DNA of 64,000 nucleotides from Malus domestica (taxonomy: Eukaryota > Streptophyta > Magnoliopsida > Rosales > Rosaceae): contig NC_091673.1 in the NCBI RefSeq assembly GCF_042453785.1, positions 13,983,501 through 14,047,500 on the forward strand, written 5' to 3'. Shown in pieces: positions 47,034-58,279 of this stretch. Both the position numbers and the translations under genes were made by a program. The notes under the pieces are model-generated. The model did no database searches. It saw only the letters and a list, made by a program, of their open reading frames with translations, and had not been told where the DNA came from. Numbering within the stretch: the stretch's first letter is position 1; each line of letters opens with the position of its first letter.

Positions 47034-47210
47034 TAGGTTGAATGCTATTGAGAATAATAAGATTGTTTCAATTTCATAGTTGGTTATATTATTAAGGGAC
47101 TTTTTTTTCTTTTTTTTTAAGTAGTTATGTTTGTTGTGATACTAGACTTTTGTCTTGTATTTGAAATAATTTATTAGAAACTAAACAATCATTTTATTTT
47201 TCAAAGCATG

Positions 47211-47237
47211 AATATATATATATATATATATATATAT
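47211..47237. repeat. (AT)n microsatellite
   Basis: AT run directly at the left end of the snap-back MITE; a shorter AT run is at its right end, consistent with insertion into TA-rich DNA. Confidence 0.9.
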
Positions 47238-47432
47238 GAATCCTTTAACAAGAGGGATTCTCATTTTTTTTTAAATAGGGACATCATCTTGACCGTTAAA
47301 TTTGACTTTAATGAAATTGTGTGGCCTGTGATTTAATCTCAACCACACAATTTCATTAAAGCCAATCCAACGGTTAAGAGGGTGTCCTCAATTTTTTTTT
47401 GAAAAATGGGGATCCCTCTTGTTAAGGGATTC
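47238..47432. mobile_element. Snap-back MITE of 195 bp
   Basis: Ends are inverted repeats of 21 bp with one mismatch (GAATCCTTTAACAAGAGGGAT against the complement of ATCCCTCTTGTTAAGGGATTC). Inner arms also pair: CCGTTAAATTTGACTTTAATG with its diverged inverse near 47358-47375, and CACACAATTTCATTAAAG. Almost the whole element would fold into one hairpin. No ORF. The target duplication is obscured by flanking AT repeats. Confidence 0.8.
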
Positions 47433-47605
47433 CTATATATATATTTGTGAATAGTACTTGCTCTTGTCTTTGCCATTGGCCTTTTCAAAATAATAGAGTT
47501 ACACAAAGACAAGTATTATTCGGAGTGAACAAGGACAACTTATATGCCTTTGCCTCTGCCTTCTACCAACTGATGGAAAAGTTCTTAAGAATTTCACATA
47601 CATAA

Positions 47606-47613
47606 ATATATAT

Positions 47614-47649
<36 letters not shown>
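47606..47649. repeat. (AT)n microsatellite
   Basis: ATATAC then AT dinucleotides. Confidence 0.9.
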
Positions 47650-47655
<6 letters not shown>

Positions 47656-48880
47656 GTATATTGTGATATCCATATAATTATACAATTCTAAAATTTTACA
47701 GATCAGTACTCAACTGTGTTGGTTGAGCTCAAAGTGGCAAAAGCAATTTGGAAATGATATTCCCTTGCCCACTCATGTTTGTATTTTACCTTTAAGTTGA
47801 GTAAATCAAATGAAATCAAGAGACGTGATATAAGTAAGGCATGCAACACCTCATTTTTGTACCCCTTTTTGTTTCACCAAGTGAGAGGATACCATACATT
47901 TTTGCTCATCACCTTCCAAGTGGTGAGCATTACCATTATTTCAAAGTTGTGATACATTTTTGCTCACCACCTTACTTATTACTATTGATGAGTTTAATTT
48001 TGAGATTTATATATATTCACTGTATAGATCTTAAAATTCAAATACATCAAGCAAACAGTAATACATAAAGTGACGAATGTTACCAACATCATTTAAGAGT
48101 AGTGAACGAAAATATTCTTGTAAAGTATAGAGCAAAGCAATCTACTTGTATACATGAGATGATGACAAATAACCTACTTGTGGTTGTGTGGGGCCCTTCC
48201 CATTGAATATTTAGCATCGTCATCATCAAAGACAAACCAAAAAGAGAAAGGGGAAGCACAAAGGAAAGGATCCTTCCAGGGAAGCTACGAGCCTACGAAC
48301 CTCTGTCCTCCGCGACTTATGATTATTATGGTATCAGATTCTTTTTCTTTTCATATCAAACTTTATATTTACGTGTACATTGAATAATAGTTGATCTTTT
48401 GTTATAGTTTCGTATTGAACTTCATATGTGTGCTACATTGAATAAAGGTTTACCTTTCGAAGACGGGGAGATTTGAGAGAGATGACGTCAAATTCAAACG
48501 CTCTCTATAGATATTGGTTTTTGATGTTAAGCATTAATAAGTGGCGATGAACAATAAGAAAATATCACAAGTGTTACAACAAATAATATAGATTATGTGG
48601 TTTTGAGGTCAAGCCAAATAAATTATGATTTGGTTAGTGTAAGTTTTATTGTAAGCAATATCACTACTCTAATCATATTACACTTGATATCGTGCTACGG
48701 TGGTGAAGCGGGCTCGAGAAGTAGTCCGTCCCTGGCCGGGATGTGACACCTGTAGCCCAAAACACAAGCCCATCTTCGAAGTTGTCCAGTCCAAACTCGA
48801 ATAGACGGAGAAATTCGCCACTTTCGCGGCCGGAGAGAGTCTCAGCCTCCCAGAGCTCCACCTACTGTTTAGACTTCAGC
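47650..48880. other. Intergenic, no gene recognised
   Basis: AT-rich, with repeated 'catttttgctcatcacctt' and 'catttttgctcaccacctt' phrases at 47900-47970 that suggest another small repeat. Nothing coding is supported. Confidence 0.45.
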
Positions 48881-49013
48881 CATGTAATATCTAGCTCTCG
48901 TTCTTACCTTGTAATTCTTTAAGCGAAAGCATGCCCTGATTATAATATGTATTATATATACATAGTGGTTGCTGAAATTGAAGTTTTGATTTCTTGTTTA
49001 TGTATAGTGGAAA

Positions 49014-50428
49014 ATGAAGTTTGTGGATTGGTATTTGAAGATCGCATTTGGGTCGGCTCTGATTGGAGCGTCCATGGAGCTTTTCATGATCGAGATCGGC
49101 TTCTGTGTGAGAACTCTCCATTTCATCTTTACCCTTGTCTTTCTTTCTTCTGATTATGCACCTGCTGTGTTTTTTTTTTTATGTGACACAATTGATGGAG
49201 CAATATTGCAAATAATTGTTCAAAATTTGTACTTTGTTGTTTTGTAAATTAGATTATAGTTTGTCAGATAAGAAAACAGAGTTGCAGTAGGAAATTGTGA
49301 AAAGGGCTTAGACAACATTTCATGTGGGCTTTCATTGTTGGATACAAACATATCATTTGTGTTGGTTGAACTCAACTTAGATGAGACTTCACATTCACTC
49401 GGATTTTATCGAATTTTGAACCATTTCAATTGGAGTTTGTGTGCAAACGTAACCAATTACCGGTTGTTATGCTGGTTACTCCCCAAGTGGTTTCGAGGAT
49501 TGAAAGATTTAGAGTTTGATCATTGGGAACAATTGTCTTGACTAAATATTTCCTTTGATCTGTCTTGCTCCACATTTGAACTGATATTGGAGGTGCCCTT
49601 TGAGTTTTACAATGGTTGGGCCATCTAAGTTGTTCCTTTGCTCCCACCGCCCTCTAACTTCGGGTCTCCACTACGCTAAGTTGTTCCTTTTTGTTTTCTG
49701 CAAAAAGCCTCCAATCTGTAGTGGCCACTCTTTACAGAAGATAAGTTACTTTCATATGTGGACATTTTGTCTAAAACTGCTCTTTCACTTGTTTGGAAAT
49801 CTGCAATTTGTTTGCTTAATAGAGTTTCTCATTACTGTTTCAATTTTAGGAGATTTTATTTGCTGATTTGTTGCGTGCTTTCTAGCTTTACTTATGGACA
49901 TCTTGATCTTGTTGACATTCACAGTTTCTCGCAAACTCTAATTCACTATCTTGTTTTCTTTGTTTTCTTATTCAACTTCTGGCTGGGTCATGATTCTAAA
50001 CCATTTTTATTGAGGGTGTTAGCTGCCTTGTTTTGTTTCAAATAATCCATTAGAGTTACATATCACATATATTATTCTATGGACTTGGCCATTTCTTTCC
50101 ATGATTGACTGATTTTACTAATATATTTGTTTACAAAATTTGGATGATAGTTTGATAGTATTAGAATATGTTTATTGACTCGGCTTGAACTAAGCATGGA
50201 AAGTATAACAACAGAACATCTGATTTATGAGAATTTTAACTCTCCAAACTGCACCTACGGTTTACTTGCTAGTTACATTATCTAACTGCTGAAGATTTTC
50301 TGTAAACAAGTTCGGTTTATTAAAAACTAAACAGTTTTTTTGTGTGGCTTTGCAGGAAGAAGATAACAGTACTAGCAGGAGATCAATTGAGAAATACTGT
50401 AAAAGATGACATTGTTTCTTTTAGTTGA
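49014..50428 (+). CDS. Small single-pass membrane protein gene, apparently shortened
   Basis: Exon 1 (49014-49106) starts MKFVDWYLKIAFGSALIGAS and continues to IGFC; it holds one hydrophobic segment (about residues 8-28). This matches my memory of a conserved plant family of about 70 residues, function unknown. After a donor at 49107 the next plausible exon begins at 50356 (after TTTGCAG), giving a 48-aa product ending at 50409, or at 50360 using GAAG as acceptor, which restores a KITVL stretch like the family's KVTVL and ends at 50428 (about 53 aa). The usual Trp-rich C-terminal half is missing in both. It may be a truncated duplicate or partial pseudogene. Confidence 0.5.
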
Positions 50429-52270
50429 ACAACGTGAGAGGTGACCTTGATCATCCCGAAAATTATTTCATTCCTTCGATTTATATAACTTAACTTATAT
50501 CGTTCTTGTCTTGGGGAACATGATCAACAGTTTTGAAAGAATATGAATGTAGCCATTTTGGTTGGTTCTTGTACGCATCTATAGTTACGAACGAATACAC
50601 TTGAGAAAATTTATGTTACTCTTGTTTTGTCTCTTCGCTCTCTATGTGCCATGGCTACAAAACTAAAACCTTGCTGCCAAAATACATGCATCAAGCATCC
50701 CGTTGCATAGCAAATTCAGGGTGTTCTAGTAGACCAAAACTTGTCCCTTCCATTCCGGTTGTATCCTACCAGTCTATCTTTCTTGTAACGACCCGTCCTC
50801 AAATATTACGGTTTTTATAATTTTAAACGTGATTTTACGAAAATGCCCTTTGAGGCAAAAATGTTGACTTTTGTTGACTGTCTTGTCATGTCACGTAAGA
50901 TTCGTTTTTTTGGCTATCCTTGTAGTACAAAATTCGAAACGATAAGGGTATTTTGGTAATTTTATGTCCCACGAGATATTTTTCCGTTTCATCTTTTCTT
51001 ACTTTGTTTGGTGTGCCCGTGGGGTCCACACCTCACTTCTCTTCTTCCCCGTGTTCTCCCTCCCTGATTCTCTCTTTGGAACTATCTCTTTATCTTTTTC
51101 TCTATCTTTCTTTGATCCTCCTCGGGAAACTCTTTCCCCTTCTCCAAGCAACACCCACACGCATGTAGACCACCAACCTTCTTTCTCTATTCTCCTTCAT
51201 CCCTCTTGAACCTTCTTGCATATCTCGTTCCTCTTCTCCCTCTGTAAGTGCAGAGACTTACCACCGTTGTCGACGAATTCGGCGAGTTCCACCACCTCTG
51301 ATTAGGTGAGCCTCGGGAATACTCTAAATCTTATACATTCGTCTTCGTAGTTCGATTTTCAGCATGTTTGTGTGTTTTGGATTGGTTTTATGACAAAAAA
51401 TAACACGGGGAAACTAATTCCTAGATTCCAGCGAAGTTCGAAGGTTTCAAACCTTTTTTCTGCCAAGTCAGGCCACGACGAGTGACCACGACAGTATAAT
51501 CTTACTTCTTATCTCCCTAGCTTCAATTTGACTATTTATACGCTGAAAATGGTTGAGTTTTGACCTTGATCGGAGCTCGAGAAAATTTCTCCAGTTTCTG
51601 GCCTTTTTCTACTTTTGGCTCCGGTAGTGCAACCAATGAGCCCAATCGGGTCGACTCGTAACCCAAACCAAGCCCAATCCAAAATCAGCCCAAACCTTTG
51701 GCCCATGTAACCCAAGCCCTTGGCCCAACCCAACAGCTTGACCAAGCCCATATCTGACTCGATTTAAACCCAAGCCCAGTTTCCATGGTCGATGCATAGG
51801 TGCGTATGGCCTATGGAGCATATGCGCCTCCCCCTGGGGTAACGTGTTCCGCTGCCGTCCACAGCGGCGCCAGCTAATATTTTGGTGGCCCGTCTCGGCA
51901 CGTGCAGTGGCGACAGGTTTTTCGACATGCCGAATTTGAATCTGCTGTTCACTTTTCCAAATTATGTCATTTTAGTAGAGTTTTATTAAATGGCCTCTAT
52001 TTGTGTTTAGGTTCGTCGGTGGGAAGTGACACCGTCCTTTCTAGCTCGAGTGGCTCTCGGGCAACAAAATATCTATGAGTGGACCTCTTCTTAACTTGCA
52101 TGTTTTTTTTATTGTATTTTATAAAATATTAGGCTTGCATTCACGAAAAGCATGATTTCATGATTTTATGTTTTATGCATTATTTATGATTTATCGAATT
52201 TACGTTTTACGGAAGGTTATGAATCATTGGATTTTCGTATATAAAATTCTACGGATTTACGAATATATTT

Positions 52271-52785
52271 TGTTTGTACCATACTTGACCAATCTCGAAA
52301 CTACTGAGCACCGGTCAACGTTATACCGTCAAGGACCCAGAAGAGTTTCCCTCTAACCAGGAGGCCAATCACAGTACGACACGTGTCGACATCAAAAGCC
52401 AATCATATCGTGACACGTGTCAACATCATAAGCCAATCATAACACGACACGTGTCAATGTCAGAATGAAACTAGAAACTCTCTTCTATAAATAGAGATCA
52501 TTCTCTCACAATATATCCTAATGTCATTTGTACTAAATCATTCACTAGTACTCACTAAAGGAGAGCTTGAACCTATGTACTTGTGTAAACTTTTCACAAT
52601 TAATGAGAACTCATCTACTCCGTGGACGTAGCCAATCTGGGTGAACCATGTACATCTTGTGTTTGCTTCCCTATCTCTATCCATTTACATACTTATCCAT
52701 ACTAGTGACCGGAGCAATCTAGCGAAGGTCACAAACTTAACACTTTATGTTGTATCAAAGTCCTCACTGATTTTGTGCATCAACA
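52271..52785 (+). repeat. 5' LTR of nested element
   Basis: Same 515-bp length as the right LTR. Contains three CACGTG palindromes, CCAAT motifs and a TATA box. Confidence 0.95.
52378..52495 (+). promoter_or_regulatory. LTR promoter: three G-boxes and a TATA box
   Basis: GACACGTGTC occurs at 52378-52387, 52412-52421 and 52446-52455, exactly 34 bp apart, with GCCAATCA between. A CTATAAATAGA box follows at about 52485-52495. CACGTG is the core of the plant G-box/ABRE, bound by bZIP and bHLH factors, so stress-linked transcription is possible (inference). In the right LTR the first copy is CACATG, a G-to-A change in a CpG. Confidence 0.7.
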
Positions 52786-52806
52786 TTTAGCGCCGTCTGT
52801 GGGAAA
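52786..52806 (+). other. Primer-binding region
   Basis: Directly after the left LTR comes TTTAGCGCCGTCTGTGGG, the place of the tRNA primer site. I associate a TTTGGCGCCGTCTGTGGG-type sequence with plant Ty3/gypsy elements; the tRNA cannot be named with certainty. Confidence 0.5.
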
Positions 52807-52892
52807 TGACACTTATTCCTACTATCTTCAGCTTTGTCAAGGTGGTTTCCACCATTCGTACACTCTCTTTTGACCAGGCATCGCTCTCCAAC

Positions 52893-54220
52893 ATGGGGAG
52901 CGAAGGAAGCCACAACGCATAGAATGACACCCCTCTTGCACCTAGTGCGAAGCAACGAAAGAAGGAAGGAAAGAAGGTTGCTCTTCAAGCTAAAGTCGAT
53001 GAGCTAGAAGCTCAGAACAATAAGATAGCAATGAAGAATGAGGTCCTCCAAGAGCAGTATGAGAAGCTCTTTGAGACACTCCACAAAACTAGGCGTCCCC
53101 TCCACATATGCTCGAAGATCAATGACCCAAGGGTTTCTGAAAGACTCAGTCCCATCCCACGACCCAGGTTAGCTGCCAATCTAGAGAAGGAACAACAGGT
53201 CCCAGAGGAACATGAAGGTACAAAGGACTCTGAGGTATTCTGACAGACTCGTCCTAGAAGTCAGTACGGCGAGTCCAAGGAAAAACCATACGCTTTTGCT
53301 CAAACTTTCCTACTTCCAAGAGGTAATGGAGACTTACGAAAGAAAATTTCAGTGGTACATGACTCCACTCAGGACTCATTTGTCCTATAGCTCATTGAGG
53401 AAGTAAACAAGTTGAAGGCCAAACGTCAGGCTGAGATACCTAACTGGAACCAACCCAGGCCTGGCCCTCTCACAAGGAGGATCCTCGACACCCACATTCA
53501 AGCGAAGACAAAACAAAAGCTTGGTTTACAACTCTATACTGGAAGGGAGGACCCAATTGAACACATTAACCTCTTTGAGTCCACCATGGCATATCGGATG
53601 CACACCGACGAAGAGCAATGTCTTCTCTTCCCCTCTATCCTCTCTGGCGGAGCTCTAAACTGGTATTACCGTCTTCCACCTGAAACAGTAGACTCATTTG
53701 AGGAACTGAGGAAACTGTTTGTCTCTCAACACATCTTCCAGACCGATCACTTGCATTCTGCAGATGACTTGTACACTATTTGCCAGAAGCCGGACGAGTC
53801 ATTACGAGAGTATGCCGGTCGCTTCAGCCATGAGTATTCTCGCTGCGTTGAGGCAGATGACAAGACCGCCCTCAAGGCCTACGTGATTGTTTCTTCAAGT
53901 ACATGATCAATGCCAACACTTGGAAGACTTACTCTGAGGTGATGGCACAGGTTTACAACCATGCATCCGCCGAAGCAAGCACATACCAAGGGAACCCTCA
54001 TATGGTTAACCCTTATCAACAAGTGGGAAGTGGAAGTCAAGTTCTACCAAGTGAGGAGATCTTGGCCATTCAGACACCCATTGCATCATCTCCTGCCTCA
54101 TTTAGCTACTCGTTAAGTCATCAAACACATCTATCTTTTGGTAAGAGGAATGATTTTTACTCTCAGCAAGCCCATTACAACAAGAGGTATAAAAGTTCGT
54201 ATCAAGACAACCAGAGGTGA
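52893..54220 (+). pseudogene. Degenerate gypsy gag
   Basis: From ATG 52893 the frame reads coiled-coil-like sequence (KVDELEAQNNKIAMKNEVLQ) then a retrotransposon gag (capsid) domain: LYTGREDPIEHINLFESTM, GALNWYYRLP, SFEELRKLFVSQH, DESLREYAGRF. Stops interrupt the frame at 52920-52922 (TAG), 53241-53243 (TGA) and about 53388-53390 (TAG), and a frameshift near 53876 moves the end (MINANTWKTYSEVMAQ...) to another frame that runs to 54220. No zinc knuckle was found. The gag would bind element RNA in virus-like particles; this copy cannot make it whole. Confidence 0.9.
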
Positions 54221-54589
54221 ACGTACCGTCGACTATTATGACTATGGAGCCAAGCCTCACTCTTTCAAAGTGGAGGACTAGGTACTGAATGAAATGCTAT
54301 TATAAGAAGGCATACACATTACAAATGTTTTGACTCTCAACTGCTTGAGATCTTTTGTCACACAAGCCATTCGGCAAATATTTAAAGAAAAAGGAATTCA
54401 AACAACTTCTTCTGAGTCTTTTGCGTTCCTAGCATTGGAACATTTGGTCTACGCTGACCTACCCTTTTACTCCAACTTAAAGCTTCAACATGCGTACTTT
54501 GACACAAAGTATATGATACTAAGGGTTACAACCAACATGGTTCACATATCAAAAGCATGGATCCCTTCATGCATAGCAAAACATTCATA

Positions 54590-55010
54590 AGCATCACTCA
54601 TATCAATCAACATAAACATCATACATTCCAACACATTCATACATAAACATAATACATTCCAACACATTCATACATAAACATCATACACATCCATACATAA
54701 GCCAACTGTGCTTCGAAAGGGTTCAGCATACTTTGTGTCATTCGACACTTGCTACAATGTGCCTAGACACCTTACCCTTATTCTCACCAACCAGGTGATG
54801 AAATGTAAAGAAGGAACTCATCTTCATGCCACCAACCAGGTGATGAAATGTACAACCCGTACTCTAATATCATTTGGCAACTTGCCATTCATGCCACCAA
54901 CCAGGTGAAGAAGGAACTCATCCTCGTGCCACCAACCAGGTGATGAAATGTGATGAAAGGTGATGAAGGAACTCACATTCGTACCACCAACCAAGTGATT
55001 GAAGCAACTC
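54590..55010 (+). repeat. Short tandem arrays in nested element
   Basis: At 54600-54690, repeats of ACATAAACATCATACA with ATTCCAACACATTC. At about 54790-55010, repeats of CACCAACCAGGTGATGAA with GAAGGAACTCAT. All are non-coding and specific to this region of the element. Confidence 0.8.
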
Positions 55011-55259
55011 ACCATTCATTCCACATACCAGAAGATGAGTGTTACAACTTGTACATGTGAACTCCTAGCATTCAAAAATAATAAAAAACCCTCAAGCTTG
55101 GCAACTCAACTAGGGGAGCACTTATGCCCAACAAGAGTTATTGTCACCAACAAAGTCTTATTGCAAGCCAACAACAACTTCAGTGCATGGCATACGAAGA
55201 TTAAACTATTCAGCCCTCTTGCATCTACTTCAGACATTTCCTCTCTGTAACAATGCAAA

Positions 55260-56170
55260 CACTACAACTCGTAGAAAGCTTCACACACTCTTGATCAAGA
55301 CAATGTGAAGCAAAACCAATTTATGGTGCCAACAAAAGCTTCATCAATGGAGGGCAACCACAATTCTCAAAATCTTCACACTCTTGATTAAGACAGTGTG
55401 AAGCAAAACCAATTTATGGTGCCAACAAAAGCTTCATCAATGGAGGGTAACCACAATTCTCAAAAGCTTCACACACTATTGATCAAGACAGTGTGAAGCA
55501 AAACCAATTTATGGTGCCAACAAGAGCTTCATCAATGGAAGGCAACCACAATTCTCAAAAGCTTCACACACTCTTAATCAAGACAGTGTGAAGCAAAACC
55601 AATTTATGGTGCCAACAAGAGCTTCATCAAAGGAGTTCAACCACAATTCTCAAAAGCTTCACACACTCTTGATCAAGACAGTGTGAAGCAAAACCAATTT
55701 ATGGTGCCAACAAGAGCTTCATCAATGGAAGGCAACCACAATTCTCAAAAGCTTCACACACTCTTGATCAAGACAGTGTGAAGCAAAACCAATTTATGGT
55801 GCCAACAAAAGCTTTAACTCCAAAGCGTCACCAACAAAAGCTTCATCAATAGAGGACAACTACAAATTCTCAAAAGCTTCACACTATCTTGATCAAGATA
55901 GTGTGAAGCAAAATCAATTCATGGTACCCAACAAAAGCTTCAACTTTAAAGCTTCACCAACAAAATCTTCATCAATGGAGGACAACTACAAATTCTCAAA
56001 AGCTTCACACTATCTTGATCAAGATAGTGTGAAGCAAAATCAATTCATGGTACCCAACAAAAGCTTCACCCATAAAAGCCTCACCAACAAAAGCTTCATC
56101 AATGGATGACAACTACAAATTCTTAAAAGCTTCACACTATCTTGATCAAGATAGTGTGAAGCAAAATCAA
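55260..56170 (+). repeat. Tandem array containing palindromes
   Basis: About nine units, roughly 94 bp long in the left part (55276-55830) and about 126 bp on the right. Each unit holds an inverted repeat starting GCTTCACAC and ending GTGTGAAGC around a central TTGATCAA. Three right-hand units (55876-55909, 56002-56035, 56129-56162) are perfect 34-bp palindromes. Left units pair 15 of 17 positions. Confidence 0.9.
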
Positions 56171-56636
56171 TTCATGGTACTCAACAAAAGCTTCAACTCC
56201 AAAGTTTCACCTACAAAGCTTCAACTCCAAAGCTTCACCTACAAAGCTTCACCTACAAAAGCTTCACCCACAATAGCTTCACCTACAAAAGCTTAAAGCT
56301 TCACCCACCACAAAAACTTCACCCATAAAAGCTTCACCCACAAAAGCGTCCCCCACCACAAAAGCTTCACCCACAAAAGCTTCCCCCACCACAAAAGCTT
56401 CACCCACAAAAGCTTTACCCATAAAAGCTTCACCAACAAAAGCTTCACCCACCACAAAAGCTTCACCCACAAAAGCTTCACCTACAAAGCTTCAACACAA
56501 AAGCTTCACCTACAAAGGCTTCACACTATCTTGATCAAGATAATGTGAAGCAAAATCAATTCATGGTACCTAACAAAGCTTCAACCTACAAAGCTTCACC
56601 TACAAAGCTTCAACACCAAAGCTTCACCTACAAAGC

Positions 56637-56640
<4 letters not shown>
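56170..56640 (+). repeat. AAGCTTCACC simple array
   Basis: Dozens of AAGCTTCACC(C/T)ACAAA-type units of 10-20 bp, each including a HindIII site, with a fourth near-palindrome (one mismatch) at 56518-56551. The array looks derived from the ends of the palindrome unit. It is followed by an A/T-rich slippage tract to about 56760. Confidence 0.9.
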
Positions 56641-56667
<27 letters not shown>

Positions 56668-57201
56668 TTTTTTTTTTTTCGGAAATTTGAAAATTCAAAA
56701 ATTCGAAAATTAAAAAATTCGAAAAAAAAAATCGAAAAAACAATTTCAAAAAAAAAATTGCCTAGGCTTTCTCTTCTTTGGGCCTAACAACTTTCATAAC
56801 AAATATATATGAAGGAGTTTTGGGCTACCACTTAGAAAGGAAATGCCTCATTCGTCAACTCCCTCGACCGGAGACTTGGGGGACTCCTACCATATGCTAC
56901 TGCACCTTAATACTCGGAAGTCTCACGACCACTCAGTGACTTGGATTTTTCAAGTCTCCAAACAAGAGGTTTTCCTCACTCGGGAAATTAAGGGAGCACT
57001 ACCTCAACCTACATGCTTCACTCACAAAGCTTCAACATACAAGCTTCAACAAAATGAAAAATTCAAAGAACTTAGTGAAGAAGGCCTTGGTGTATTTAAC
57101 ACAATACGTTGAAATGAAGCAAAGCTGGTTTATTGATATCTTCGATAAGTTACAAATATGTACATATACATTAATCAAAATAAACAAACAAGAGCGAGCC
57201 A

Positions 57202-57876
57202 TCACAAAGGTTGCTCGGGAGAAGTCTCAACAGTCGGCAGAGCCCCAGAAAGATAAGGCACCAGAGGGTGATTATTCGGAGCCTCAGTACTAGGCAGAAC
57301 CCCAGAAGGAGGAGGCACCGAAAGTTGATCATTTGGAGCTTCATTACGCGGTACAGCCCCAGAAGACGAAGGCAATAAATGCCTTTGGAACAAACCCACA
57401 AACCTCTGATGATCAAGTAAAATCTGACCATCAGATTCCTGCAGCTGGTCGAGCTTCCTCTTCATGTTTGTAGCATAGTCATGTGCGAGCCTGTGCAACT
57501 GTTTATTCTCATGCTTGAGCCCTCTAATCTCTTGTTTGAGACTTATCACTTCAGCCGCTAATGATTCAACTTGGCGGGTTCGAGCAAATAGACGTTGGGC
57601 CATATTAGACACAGAACCTGCACACTGAACACTGAGAGCCAGAGAATCCTTAACAGCCAACTCATCAAACCATTTGGAAAGTAGTCTGTTATCTTTGGGA
57701 GTGAGAAGGTTCCTGGCCACCACCGCAGCAGTCATATCATTCTTCATCACAGAGTCCCCAACGGTAAGAGAACCAGTAGGGGATAAGAATGATGGGCGCC
57801 ATATGTTGTCTTGAGAAGGCATGGTTGCCTTTTCACCAAAGTTCAAGTCAAAACGACGGTCGAATGTGCCAGACAT
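57202..57876 (-). CDS. Antisense ORF of the nested element, coiled-coil protein
   Basis: On the strand opposite to the element's transcription there is an uninterrupted 224-codon ORF from ATG at 57876 to TGA at 57202. It begins MSGTFDRRFDLNFGEKATMP, contains a predicted coiled coil (RQVESLAAEVISLKQE, KQEIRGLKHENKQLHRLAHD) at about 115-170, and ends in a Pro/Ser-rich part with three imperfect repeats (SGAVPRNEAPN, SGVLPSTEAPN, SGALPTVETSP). Extra antisense ORFs are reported for some plant Ty3/gypsy Tat-lineage elements (from memory). Function unknown. It is intact although the gag is dead. Confidence 0.7.
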   Translation of the reverse strand: MSGTFDRRFDLNFGEKATMPSQDNIWRPSFLSPTGSLTVGDSVMKNDMTAAVVARNLLTPKDNRLLSKWFDELAVKDSLALSVQCAGSVSNMAQRLFARTRQVESLAAEVISLKQEIRGLKHENKQLHRLAHDYATNMKRKLDQLQESDGQILLDHQRFVGLFQRHLLPSSSGAVPRNEAPNDQLSVPPPSGVLPSTEAPNNHPLVPYLSGALPTVETSPEQPL

Positions 57877-58279
57877 TCTCAGAAATGATGAAGGAGAAAT
57901 GAGGTGCAATAAATCTCTAAAGTAAGGGGAAAATTCCTACAAGCAATAACTCTCTGAATGTACTTTTTGCACACAATTGGTGCCTTTATAAAAGAAAGGG
58001 CAACATGGATGTTGGTTTAAAAATCGAAAAGGCACAATTCTCCGAATTTCGAAGAGGTACCACTTTCCACACGCAACATCAACTCCTCGGGTACCACAGA
58101 TAACTCTGCCAAAGATCTCTGACAAAGTTTAGACACATAAATTTTGAAGGTCCAGCTACCATACCCTACTATTACCCATAAGGGTAAAGGAACAGCACCA
58201 CTGCTTGATAACTAGAAAGTCCCAATGTGTGTTAACCTCTGTGCTCCATGGCAAGGCAGACTGGTAAAAATGCCCAACC

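Noticed and set aside
51536..51952. Minus-strand open frames rich in Gly/Trp/Leu
   Set aside because: Part of the outer LTR; composition comes from repeated CCCAAGCCCA-like sequence.
55903..56490. Open frames reading KASPTKAS or VGEAFVG repeats
   Set aside because: Translation of the AAGCTTCACC simple array in different frames.
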